DNA of 64,000 bases from an uncultured Bacteroidales bacterium (GTDB lineage Bacteria; Bacteroidota; Bacteroidia; Bacteroidales; Bacteroidaceae): contig CALDKD010000013.1 of assembly GCA_937898885.1 (NCBI GenBank), positions 62,001 through 126,000 on the forward strand, in the 5' to 3' direction. The notes under the pieces are model-generated. The model was given only the letters and a program-made list of their open reading frames with translations. It searched no databases and was not told the DNA's origin. The translations under genes were made by a program, and so were the position numbers. Below are positions 26,194 through 34,158 of the stretch, piece after piece (positions within the stretch are counted from its first letter, which is position 1; every line of letters begins with the position of its first letter).

Positions 26194-29100
26194 TTAGAAA
26201 TTGACTGTCAGACTAAGTGTGAATGACTTGGCACGAGGTGTCTGGCTATTATCCTGAGCAAGACCCCAGCTGCCCTGCGAGATCTCAGGATCAGCACCTG
26301 AATACTTTGTGAGAACGAACAGATTGTTCATTGATGCTGAGAGTGACATTCCCTGTACACCGAAGTTCTTTGTGATCTTTGGATCAAGAGAGTATGACAG
26401 CTGGACGTAGTTCAGACGGAGCATTGAGCCATCCTCTACATAACGGTCGCTGGCTAGCCAGTTGTAACCGTAGTTGTGGAGTGCGCGAGGTACTGTGGTC
26501 TCATCGCCCTCAACACGCCATCTCCAATTGACAGAAGCGATGGAGTTGTCATTGTTGTACATCTTCTCAAGTCCCATACGGGCATTGTTGATAACCTTGT
26601 TGCCCCAACGGAAGTTGAACTGAGTGTTCAGTGAGAAACGTCCGTATGTGAATCTCAGACCGAAACCACCGGAGAGTTTAGGAAGTGTGCTACCCAGATA
26701 TACGATATCAAGCTCGTTGATGTTACCATCGTGGTTGATATCCTCATAGATTGCGTCACCGCCTACGAACTCGTACTCAGCGGTCTCGCCGTAAGCGAAC
26801 ATCATAGGTTTGGTCTTATTCTTTGAATCCAGAATGACGTTGCCATTCTCATCCTTTACGACAGGTGCGTTGGGACCGCTTACGCCCGGAATCTCCTCAG
26901 GGCTGTACTCGCTGTACTGGTAAACGCCCAGATACTTGAAACCGTAGATTGAGCCGAAGGCATTGTTCAGCTGAACGTATGTAAGCCACTGGCCATTGTC
27001 ATAGTTGAACTCACTGTTGAAACCATCAAGGATGGTAGGATCCATCTGAGTAAGCTCATTGTAGTTGTCGGAGAATGTAAGGTTACCGTTAACTGAGAAC
27101 TTCCCTACGTTGATGAAGCGGTTGGCGTTCAGGTTAAGCTCCCATCCTCTGTTGCGCATCTCACCCTGGTTGGAGTACTGAATATTGCTGAAACCGGCAG
27201 AGGTAGGAATGCTGAGATTATTCATCAGAAGCTTTGTGGTGTACTTGCTGTATAAGTTAACATCAAATGTCAGCTTATCGTTGAACAGACCAACATCGAA
27301 ACCTAAGTTCCACTGCTGGGCCTCCTCCCACTGCAGTTTGTTAAGACGGATGTTTGAAGGATAGATAGTAGCTGTATTCAGATATGCGTTACCTGATGAA
27401 TACTTGCTGTAGTAGAGTCCCTGACCACCTGGCGAGCGTCCGTTGATACCCCAGCTCGGACGGATGGAGAGCATCGTGATCCAAGGAGCGTTGTCCTTGA
27501 TGAAAGGCTCATCGCTGATGTTCCAACGTAATGATACTGACGGGAATGTACCCCAGCGGCGGCTGTCGCCGAATGCTGTTGAGCCGTCGGTTCTGGAAGT
27601 GAAGTCAACGATATACTTGCCCTTGAATGCATAGTGTGCCTGGAACAGTGCCCATACGCTTCTACCCTGTCCTGCGCCTGTGCTGAAGCTTTGGATAGTA
27701 CCTGGCAGAGCGGTTGATGTAAATGTTCCTGAAGGAAGTCCGTAAATACCCTGTTGCTGGCTCTTGTCATTTGAGGACTCAATGTGACCTCTTACAAGCG
27801 CCATGAAAGAGTGGTTAGGATTGTTGAAGTGAGGAACAAATGTCAGAGAGTGCTCGGTTGCGACAGACATTCTCTTCTGAGTATTAGTTGATGAGCTGTT
27901 GTTGCCTTGTGAGTTCCATGATCCTGTATGCAGACTTGACGGCTCAAAGTTATCGGATGTGCTGTTGAACACACTGAAGTTGATCATACCCTCGTATGTG
28001 AGTTTTGTCTGGTCATTCTCCAGTCCGAGAATGTTATAGACAAGACGGAACTCAGGATTAATCTGCAGTGAGGTTGACACATTGTTTACATTGTAGGCCT
28101 GGTTAAGCGGGTTGACACCTACGTCATTTCTCAACTCCTCAGATACTACGCTGTTAAGAACCTCATAGTAAACGTCAGTATCGTTGCCAAACTCATCCTC
28201 GTAGAACGGAGAGAGGTTAGGCATACGCTTCAAGGCAGTGGCAAGGCTGGTAGGATTCTGATGGTTCTTGGTATAGGTCATATTGTAGTTGGTTACAACC
28301 TTGATACGATCTGAGATGAAGTAATCCAATGCCACACGGGTAGTGAAACGGTTAAGATGCTGAGCGATGATAGAACCGTTCTGAGTATCGAAACCGGCGG
28401 AGATACGGAAGTTTGCCTTCTCACCACCACCTGAGATTGCCAGGTTGAATGAGTGCTGTGCGCCGAACTGCTTTACAAGTGACGGCCAATCCGTATTATC
28501 ATTGAACATATTGTACTCTGACCAACTGGGATCATAGTTGATCTCATTGATGTTTGCGGCATCGTCGCTGAGGTGTGGGTTGAAGTAGCTCTCCTTGAGG
28601 AACATTGTGTACTGGTCACCATTCAGAAGCTTGTAGCTCTGCGGCTGCCAGGTACCGTTCATACGATAGGAGAATGTGACACGGGTCTTACCGCGTGTAC
28701 CACGCTTTGTCTTGATCTCGATTACACCGTTGGCACCCTGTGAGCCCCAGATACCTGCTGATGAGGCATCCTTAAGTACAGTGATACTGGAGATATCCTC
28801 CGGGTTCACATTAAGAAGCTGAGCGAACTGCTCCTCGTTGGCGGTGGCATAGTCAATCTCAGACCTGAAGTCGTTGTTCCAAGGAACACCATCAACTACA
28901 ATCAGAGGGTTGGAGTCACCGGTAATGGTGGATACGCCACGCAAGTGCATTGTTGAGCCTGATCCAAGGTTACCGTTGTTCATAACGATATCCAGACCGG
29001 AGATACGGCCCTGAAGAGCCTCGTCGACTGTTGTGATACCCAGTCCCTCAAACTCCTCCATTGAGATACGCTGTGCGGCACCGGAGACCTCGCGCTCAGG

Positions 29101-29484
29101 AATTGCAAGACCACTGGACTCGGTCACACGGTCAGCCCTGATGACAACCTCCTCGATTGCCTGCATATCCTTAAGAGTAATATCAAAATAGGTCTTGTTC
29201 AGTGGCAGAAGAACTGTCTCATAACCAACGTATGATACCTTCAGCTTGTCATTAGGGCTGCCAAGACGGAAGGAGAACTGACCATTAATATCGGTAATTG
29301 CGTGTGCGATGATACGGTCTGAAGCGTCAACCTCTATGACGTTAACCATCATCATAGGACCTTCGCTGTCAGAGATGACACCGCTGATGACATCACCGGC
29401 CTTCTGAGCGAAAACAAATCCCGGAAGCAAACCAAGAGCCAGAGCTGCGGCTCCTTTCATTATTCTATTTATCATCTTTTTCAT
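26194..29484 (-). CDS. SusC/RagA-family TonB-linked outer-membrane transporter (first pair)
   Basis: A 1096-residue transporter. The signal peptide ends FVFAQ (near 27). One carboxypeptidase-regulatory-like domain follows (28-108, DVISGVISDSEGPMMMVNV), then a TonB-dependent plug (about 115-265) with VDEALQGRISGLDIV, LIVVDGVPWNNDF and GIWGSQGANGVIEIKTKRG, all standard for SusC/RagA. The barrel ends KSFTLSLTVNF with the terminal aromatic needed for assembly. The regulatory-like domain is about 60% identical by hand alignment to the C-terminal domain of the DUF4419 protein at 53503-55323. It is preceded by the 991-residue fasciclin lipoprotein gene and followed by susD. Confidence 0.95.
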   Translation of the reverse strand: MKKMINRIMKGAAALALGLLPGFVFAQKAGDVISGVISDSEGPMMMVNVIEVDASDRIIAHAITDINGQFSFRLGSPNDKLKVSYVGYETVLLPLNKTYFDITLKDMQAIEEVVIRADRVTESSGLAIPEREVSGAAQRISMEEFEGLGITTVDEALQGRISGLDIVMNNGNLGSGSTMHLRGVSTITGDSNPLIVVDGVPWNNDFRSEIDYATANEEQFAQLLNVNPEDISSITVLKDASSAGIWGSQGANGVIEIKTKRGTRGKTRVTFSYRMNGTWQPQSYKLLNGDQYTMFLKESYFNPHLSDDAANINEINYDPSWSEYNMFNDNTDWPSLVKQFGAQHSFNLAISGGGEKANFRISAGFDTQNGSIIAQHLNRFTTRVALDYFISDRIKVVTNYNMTYTKNHQNPTSLATALKRMPNLSPFYEDEFGNDTDVYYEVLNSVVSEELRNDVGVNPLNQAYNVNNVSTSLQINPEFRLVYNILGLENDQTKLTYEGMINFSVFNSTSDNFEPSSLHTGSWNSQGNNSSSTNTQKRMSVATEHSLTFVPHFNNPNHSFMALVRGHIESSNDKSQQQGIYGLPSGTFTSTALPGTIQSFSTGAGQGRSVWALFQAHYAFKGKYIVDFTSRTDGSTAFGDSRRWGTFPSVSLRWNISDEPFIKDNAPWITMLSIRPSWGINGRSPGGQGLYYSKYSSGNAYLNTATIYPSNIRLNKLQWEEAQQWNLGFDVGLFNDKLTFDVNLYSKYTTKLLMNNLSIPTSAGFSNIQYSNQGEMRNRGWELNLNANRFINVGKFSVNGNLTFSDNYNELTQMDPTILDGFNSEFNYDNGQWLTYVQLNNAFGSIYGFKYLGVYQYSEYSPEEIPGVSGPNAPVVKDENGNVILDSKNKTKPMMFAYGETAEYEFVGGDAIYEDINHDGNINELDIVYLGSTLPKLSGGFGLRFTYGRFSLNTQFNFRWGNKVINNARMGLEKMYNNDNSIASVNWRWRVEGDETTVPRALHNYGYNWLASDRYVEDGSMLRLNYVQLSYSLDPKITKNFGVQGMSLSASMNNLFVLTKYSGADPEISQGSWGLAQDNSQTPRAKSFTLSLTVNF

Positions 29485-29502
29485 TTTCCTTTAGTTTGCC
29501 GG

Positions 29503-32478
29503 TTAGAACTTATAATAAGTGAATTCAATTCCATTGTTCAAAGGAGAGTCAATCAGGTGAACAACTGCGAATGAGGATGTCTCAATGTACTTGGCACTCT
29601 GACGATTGGCATCGTACTCAATCTCACGGCACATATTGTTGTAATACTTGGCGTCATCGGTCAATACCTTATGGGTGATACCGGCGTAGTCAACAACTGT
29701 AATACCAGAGTCATCGGACTTGACAGCGAGTTTCTCAAACTGAGATCTGCTGTTCATATAAGCGGTCTCGAAGTGAGCGTAAGGATCTGAGCTGTGTGAA
29801 TCCATCTTCAACTCACCGCCATAGTATACGGAATTATCCTGGATATGATATTTGACGAAATTATTAAGCTGGCCATCCAGAACACCAGGGAGAACCTTTC
29901 CAGTTGTCTGATCCGTGAAGGCGCCACCTGCATTCACATAATATCCATACTCATAGGCCAGGTCATCGTCTGTAGTAGCCTCAGCATCGAGCAGGGCGAC
30001 AGCCTCTTTCCAGAACGCGCTGTAGTTATTGTCAGACTCATTCCAAATCTGGCAGGAAGGATACTTATCCTGCTTGAGTTTCTTTACGATGTCTGTTCTC
30101 AGAGCCTTCGAAAGACGAATCATTGCAGTTCTGTAAGCAGCTGAATCCTCAGCCAGAGTCTGGTAATACTCCTCCAACTCATCAATCATAGTCCAGTTAA
30201 GTATCTCCTTTGTCTGATAAGCCTTGTTGAGTGACTCAGATGAGGGAACATATACTGTATAGTGATATGTGTTGAATGTCGATACACAGTCGCCGCCCAT
30301 AGCGTGACCGTTTCTCTCATTCTGGAAGAATCCGGACATCAGATTGTAGAACTCGTTGAACTTAGGTCTCTCCGGATCAGTAATGACGTCATAGACTGTA
30401 TTGTATGAGGTAAGAAGCGGCTCATCTATCATATAGGTGACACCGTTACCCTGCCAGAGTGTAGTCATATCATATATTGTGGAGATGGTGGCTGGCTCAC
30501 TAGTCTCAGACTGGAAACCACCCCATACGTGATTGCTGGCAACGTCAACCTTGACCGTACCACGACCCTTGGTCTGATAGTATGTATATTTGTTGCGGAC
30601 ATCACCAATTACGATATGGTAGTCAAGGATATCCTCAAGGCGGTCAATGACCTCACCGGCCTCGCCCTTATCCTTGTTTCCGATGGATGCGGTACGAATC
30701 CAGTTGCCAACTGACTGCTCTTCCAGATTATATTCAAATATCTCGGCTTTTACTCTCTCGCTCAGAGGAGCCTTCTCATCATAGTAGAAAGCAAACAGCT
30801 GAGTATATTTATTAGCGGCAGATACCGGATCAAGATAAAGAAGAACCGGACGTCCTGCTATTGAAGGATAGTCACTCACACCAGGAACAATCTGACTCTT
30901 CGGTACAAAGAAGCTGTACTCTGCGACCATTGAGTTCAGATAAGCGTCGAATCCCAGGTTGTCAATTGCCCAGTTGATGATTTTCAGGGTGTCATTGACA
31001 AGAGTCGGGAATGATACTGAACGATAGGCAGTCGGGCTGAATACCACATTTGTGAAATAAACGGCACCGTTGCAGCACATCTTTACACTATCAATATTCT
31101 CAGGCTTAATGCCCATAGGATCGTTTGCATCGTCAAGTACCGTAGCGAACTTACTAGGTACAGAGCTGACAAACGAGTTAAGCATATTGTTGTTGAGAAG
31201 CTTTACGATAACGTCGTCTGGAATGCTGTCCATTACCTGATAACGCTCCTTCAACGGGTTGACCTTGCCGGTCTCGGATGAGTTCCACCATGCGTCCATT
31301 GCGGCATCACTTGGAACAAGCATAACGCCCATATTCTGCTGCATGGCCACATTTGAGGTAGTTGTGGATGAGGTAGCTGAATAGTATGTATTCCAAGCCG
31401 GGTCAAACTTAAGCACTCCATTGGCAGACTTTCCGTAAGCATCTGTCTCCAGAGGTCCGGCTGAGGCGCCATCGTGGGAACGCTTTGAGAAGAATCGCAT
31501 CTGATAAAGAGTATCAATGTATGTACCCTTCAAGGAATCGCCATACAGACGGTTGAACTCGTCTCTCATTGTCTTACCGTCATCGCTGAGTGAGCCAAAC
31601 TGATAATAAGGCGCGCTGAAACGCTCAAGCAATGAGCTGTACTTGCTTGTATTAGGATTGGTCCTCAGGTATTCAGCCATGTTCGGCAGAGGATAGATTA
31701 CATCCTCCATAACATGAACGAATCCGTTGAAGCACTTGATATTCTGCTCCTTGATTCTGGAACCGTTTACGCTGGCGTCACCTGGCTGATATGCAGGAAT
31801 AGCCTTACCTCTGCTATACTCGCCCTGATTAAAGAGGAAGTCATAGTCAGAGTTCTGGATTTTCTTCATCTGCAAGAACTTGTAGGTAAAGAATACCATA
31901 GGCTTGTTAGTCTCATCAGTCATAATGTACACACCATCACCTGATTTCAGATGATTCCAGTATTTATTGGATGGCATCGACTGCGGTTTCATAAATGGAA
32001 CAGAGTCCCATATTGATGATGATACAATTCTTCTCATACAGTCGCCCTGAAGTGGAGGCGTGCCCTCAGTACTTGAAAGCATCGCTACCTGATAGACGTT
32101 GTTCAGCATTGAGCCATAGAGCAACATCTTCTTCTGAGCCAATGAGAGATCCTCATAGCCTCTTACCGGTGTACCATCAGCTTTCTTGAAAACTCCAGAC
32201 TGATAGAAGCGACTGAAAGCATCCTCATCGGCTACAAACAATGTCTTACTACCGGTCCTCATCAGAATATCCTTGTAGTTCAAATCATTAATGAGCTTCA
32301 CATAAGTGTCATAATGATTGTCTTGCAGATACTCATAGATACTCGCGCCAAGCCATTCAGGCGTGCGCTCTTCCAGATCATACCTTTCACAGGAAGCTGT
32401 TCCAAACAGTGTAGCGGCCAGCACAAGCAAAGCCGTCAACAAATTCGGGCAGTTCCCTCGAGAATTGATTTTTTTCAT
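29503..32478 (-). CDS. Large multi-fasciclin lipoprotein
   Basis: A 991-residue lipoprotein with lipobox TASC (lipidated Cys30) followed by ERYDLEE, an acidic stretch suited to surface export. Several fasciclin-like units can be seen: one at about 38-270 (GASIYEYLQDNHYDTYVKLI, TLFVADEDAF, NGFVHVMEDVIYP), a second at about 275-490 (MLVPSDAAMDAWW, NGAVYFTNVVFSP), a third at about 500-700, and a probable fourth at about 700-985 (TVYVPSSESLNKAYQ, VVHLIDSPL). The repeats are divergent. Such proteins typically mediate adhesion or ligand binding. It lies between GH43 and the first SusC with short gaps, in the position of a surface receptor component. Confidence 0.87.
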   Translation of the reverse strand: MKKINSRGNCPNLLTALLVLAATLFGTASCERYDLEERTPEWLGASIYEYLQDNHYDTYVKLINDLNYKDILMRTGSKTLFVADEDAFSRFYQSGVFKKADGTPVRGYEDLSLAQKKMLLYGSMLNNVYQVAMLSSTEGTPPLQGDCMRRIVSSSIWDSVPFMKPQSMPSNKYWNHLKSGDGVYIMTDETNKPMVFFTYKFLQMKKIQNSDYDFLFNQGEYSRGKAIPAYQPGDASVNGSRIKEQNIKCFNGFVHVMEDVIYPLPNMAEYLRTNPNTSKYSSLLERFSAPYYQFGSLSDDGKTMRDEFNRLYGDSLKGTYIDTLYQMRFFSKRSHDGASAGPLETDAYGKSANGVLKFDPAWNTYYSATSSTTTSNVAMQQNMGVMLVPSDAAMDAWWNSSETGKVNPLKERYQVMDSIPDDVIVKLLNNNMLNSFVSSVPSKFATVLDDANDPMGIKPENIDSVKMCCNGAVYFTNVVFSPTAYRSVSFPTLVNDTLKIINWAIDNLGFDAYLNSMVAEYSFFVPKSQIVPGVSDYPSIAGRPVLLYLDPVSAANKYTQLFAFYYDEKAPLSERVKAEIFEYNLEEQSVGNWIRTASIGNKDKGEAGEVIDRLEDILDYHIVIGDVRNKYTYYQTKGRGTVKVDVASNHVWGGFQSETSEPATISTIYDMTTLWQGNGVTYMIDEPLLTSYNTVYDVITDPERPKFNEFYNLMSGFFQNERNGHAMGGDCVSTFNTYHYTVYVPSSESLNKAYQTKEILNWTMIDELEEYYQTLAEDSAAYRTAMIRLSKALRTDIVKKLKQDKYPSCQIWNESDNNYSAFWKEAVALLDAEATTDDDLAYEYGYYVNAGGAFTDQTTGKVLPGVLDGQLNNFVKYHIQDNSVYYGGELKMDSHSSDPYAHFETAYMNSRSQFEKLAVKSDDSGITVVDYAGITHKVLTDDAKYYNNMCREIEYDANRQSAKYIETSSFAVVHLIDSPLNNGIEFTYYKF

Positions 32479-32553
32479 CTACTTAATATTTATTATTATT
32501 GTTTGTTTCCTTTTCAATGCCACCTTATATAATATAACGCGGCTGCCTCAACA

Positions 32554-33546
32554 TCAATCCATTCCCTCAATTGTCTTGATATGGCCTTCGGCATCGTATT
32601 CCAGCTCGCAGACCTTAAGGCTACGCAACCAGGACTTGCCACCTGACGGAACACTGTCGTGGTGGAACAAATACCATTTGCCCTTGTATTCGACAATTGA
32701 ATGATGAGTAGTCCAGCCCACCACAGGAGTCAGGATAACGCCCTGATATGTGAAGGGACCGTAAGGATTGTCACCGATTGCATAACACAGTAAGTGAGAA
32801 TCACCGGTTGAGTATGAGAAGTAGTATTTCCCTTTATACTTATGAACCCAGCTGGCCTCGAAGAAACGGTGTGGGTCATCGGCTGTGAGCGGCTTTCCCT
32901 GTGCGTCAACAACAAGCACGGGCTTGGGCTCCTCAGCATACTGCAGCATATCACCTGAGAGGCGGACCACACGGCTGGGCAGGGCAGGCTGTTTTCCACT
33001 GGGAAGAAGCGCGCTGTCAGGAGTATTGTTGACAGCAGGATCCTCAATGCCGATATTGTCACGATAGCACTGAAGCTGACCGCCCCAAAGACCGCCGAAA
33101 TACATATAATAGTTGCCGTCATCATCCTTGAGTACGGCCATGTCGATGCTGTAACTTCCGTGTATAGGCTCCTGTTCAGGAATAAAAGGACCGGCAGGAT
33201 TGTCGGCAATGGCAACGCCCTGACGGAACACGTCGTTCTTGTCTTTCATCGGAAAATACATGTAATACTTTCCGTCCTTCTCTGCCACGTCGCAGTCCCA
33301 AAGCTGACGGCCGGCCCAAGGTATATCCTGCAAGTCAAGGACTTTACCGTGATCTACGACCTCGCCATTCATAACATCATCTGTTGACAGCACGTGATAG
33401 TCTTTCATCACATACTGATCGCCATTGTCGTTCTCAACATTCTCACACTCCCAGTCGTGAGAGGGATAAATATAGAGTCTGCCATTGAACACGTGGACTG
33501 ACGGATCTGCCATATAATCGGCTGGAAACAGATAACGCTTTTTCAT
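32554..33546 (-). CDS. Glycoside hydrolase family 43 enzyme, no signal peptide
   Basis: A 330-residue five-bladed propeller enzyme, likely an arabinofuranosidase or xylosidase. Catalytic positions of GH43 are visible: base Asp14 in MADPSVHV, the pKa-modulating Asp135 in SYSIDMAV and acid Glu230 in FFEASWV. I chose the ATG at 33546 because a TATCTTTG -7 element lies just upstream; an in-frame ATG at 33600 would place that element inside the coding region and adds 18 residues with no family similarity. Neither start gives a signal peptide, so a cytoplasmic location is expected. It is the first gene of the 21-kb locus. It would cleave short arabinose- or xylose-containing oligosaccharides imported by a symporter. 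Confidence 0.9.
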   Translation of the reverse strand: MKKRYLFPADYMADPSVHVFNGRLYIYPSHDWECENVENDNGDQYVMKDYHVLSTDDVMNGEVVDHGKVLDLQDIPWAGRQLWDCDVAEKDGKYYMYFPMKDKNDVFRQGVAIADNPAGPFIPEQEPIHGSYSIDMAVLKDDDGNYYMYFGGLWGGQLQCYRDNIGIEDPAVNNTPDSALLPSGKQPALPSRVVRLSGDMLQYAEEPKPVLVVDAQGKPLTADDPHRFFEASWVHKYKGKYYFSYSTGDSHLLCYAIGDNPYGPFTYQGVILTPVVGWTTHHSIVEYKGKWYLFHHDSVPSGGKSWLRSLKVCELEYDAEGHIKTIEGMD

Positions 33547-33587
33547 ATCTTCTCTAATTTTTATTTTATTATATTCTTTAAAGCGGT

Positions 33588-33595
33588 CAAAGATA
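33588..33595 (-). promoter_or_regulatory. Candidate -7 element for the GH43-fasciclin-SusCD locus
   Basis: The minus strand reads TATCTTTG (exact TAnnTTTG) about 42 bases before the chosen GH43 ATG. Upstream are long A-tracts on the minus strand (plus-strand T runs at 33617-33624 and 33628-33636), where an UP-type element would sit. No TTTG is seen at the -33 position. Confidence 0.5.
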
Positions 33596-33736
33596 GCCAT
33601 TTTTTCTTTTATAACATTTTTTTTGCATTTTTTTTTGCTTCCAGAGCATTCAAAGACGCATTTTTAACATTACGCGAGATGCGCCACTTCATTACAGGAA
33701 CAATGCCGGACAGCGACGCCACATAGCCTGGCAAAC

Positions 33737-33766
33737 AAAAAAAAGGCGCCTGAACGACGCCTTTTT
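33737..33766 (-). terminator. Intrinsic terminator downstream of a candidate small RNA
   Basis: AAAAAGGCG (33740-33748) pairs with CGCCTTTTT (33758-33766). On the minus strand the stem is followed by eight T residues (33744-33737). No protein gene on the minus strand ends nearby, which suggests a non-coding transcript. Confidence 0.75.
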
Positions 33767-33848
33767 CCTCATGCCTGCAAGGTTCTTCACAGAAGCTTCA
33801 GGCCATACACGAAAGTCAATTACTAACCAAATATGTGCATGAAAACTT
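33737..33848 (-). ncRNA. Candidate small RNA of about 110 nt (unrecognised)
   Basis: On the minus strand a TATCTTTG -7 element (33855-33862) is followed about 110 bases later by a strong terminator (33737-33766). The interval has no convincing open frame. It contains a possible hairpin in which GCCTG and CAGGC enclose a CTTC-TGT-GAAG stem (about 33774-33806). I do not recognise the RNA. It lies between the GH43 gene and tRNA-Gln, in a 435-base stretch without a protein gene. Further upstream, 33906-33921 and 33968-33983 are a 16-base direct repeat with one mismatch. Confidence 0.45.
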
Positions 33849-33854
33849 ACGATG

Positions 33855-33862
33855 CAAAGATA
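33855..33862 (-). promoter_or_regulatory. -7 element for the candidate small RNA
   Basis: The minus strand reads TATCTTTG followed by CATCG, a very typical Bacteroidota -7 context. A -33 TTTG is not apparent. Confidence 0.45.
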
Positions 33863-33905
33863 GCGCGTATGTGTTTTCCGGCATTTGTCTTGTGTAACGA
33901 ATGAT

Positions 33906-33983
33906 TTCGGATTTGTGCCAACTTGCATAATAACGCCGATGAAATGGCAATACTTGTGTCATTTTTGTTCGGATTTGTACCAA
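33906..33983. repeat. 16-bp direct repeat upstream of the candidate small RNA
   Basis: TTCGGATTTGTGCCAA (33906-33921) and TTCGGATTTGTACCAA (33968-33983) differ at one base and are 62 bases apart, between the tRNA-Gln terminator and the small-RNA promoter. They may be regulator-binding sites or chance; nothing else is seen in 33863-33998. Confidence 0.5.
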
Positions 33984-33998
33984 ATCACAAGTTTGGTT

Positions 33999-34029
33999 AA
34001 AAAAAGCGGAGACGCATACGCATCTCCGC
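33999..34029 (-). terminator. Intrinsic terminator of tRNA-Gln
   Basis: GCGGAGA (34006-34012) pairs with TCTCCGC (34023-34029), with further near-pairing inside the loop. On the minus strand seven T residues follow (34005-33999). It begins a few bases after the tRNA 3' end. Confidence 0.9.
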
Positions 34030-34035
34030 CCTCTG

Positions 34036-34106
34036 CTGTCGTACGAGGATTCGAACCTCGACAAACAGAACCAAAACCTGTTGTGCTACCATTACACCAT
34101 ACGACA
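34036..34106 (-). tRNA. tRNA-Gln (anticodon UUG)
   Basis: A 71-base tRNA on the minus strand. The acceptor stem pairs TGTCGTA (5') with TACGACA (3'). The D-arm region is GGTGTAATGGTAGCAC, the anticodon stem ACAGG/TCTGT encloses the loop TTTTGGT giving anticodon TTG, and the T-arm reads CGAGGTTCGAATCCTCG. The CCA end is not encoded. It lies 52 bases downstream of tyrS on the same strand and is followed by an intrinsic terminator, so it may be cotranscribed with tyrS. Confidence 0.95.
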
Positions 34107-34118
34107 ATCCAGATAAAG

Positions 34119-34134
34119 GCTCCCCCTCGGGAGC
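34119..34134 (-). other. Hairpin between tyrS and tRNA-Gln
   Basis: GCTCCC (34119-34124) pairs with GGGAGC (34129-34134) around a 4-base loop, followed on the minus strand by only TTTAT. It could be a weak terminator of tyrS or a processing hairpin ahead of the tRNA. Confidence 0.45.
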
Positions 34135-34158
34135 GACTGCAAAATTAACGGATTTGTT

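Noticed and set aside
33547..33600. GH43 start at the ATG at 33600
   Set aside because: The 18 extra residues are unlike the family and overlap a TATCTTTG promoter element; the ATG at 33546 gives the usual opening.
33692..33928. A 78-codon minus-strand frame in the region of the candidate small RNA
   Set aside because: It runs through the terminator hairpin, has no similarity I recognise and starts upstream of the candidate promoter.
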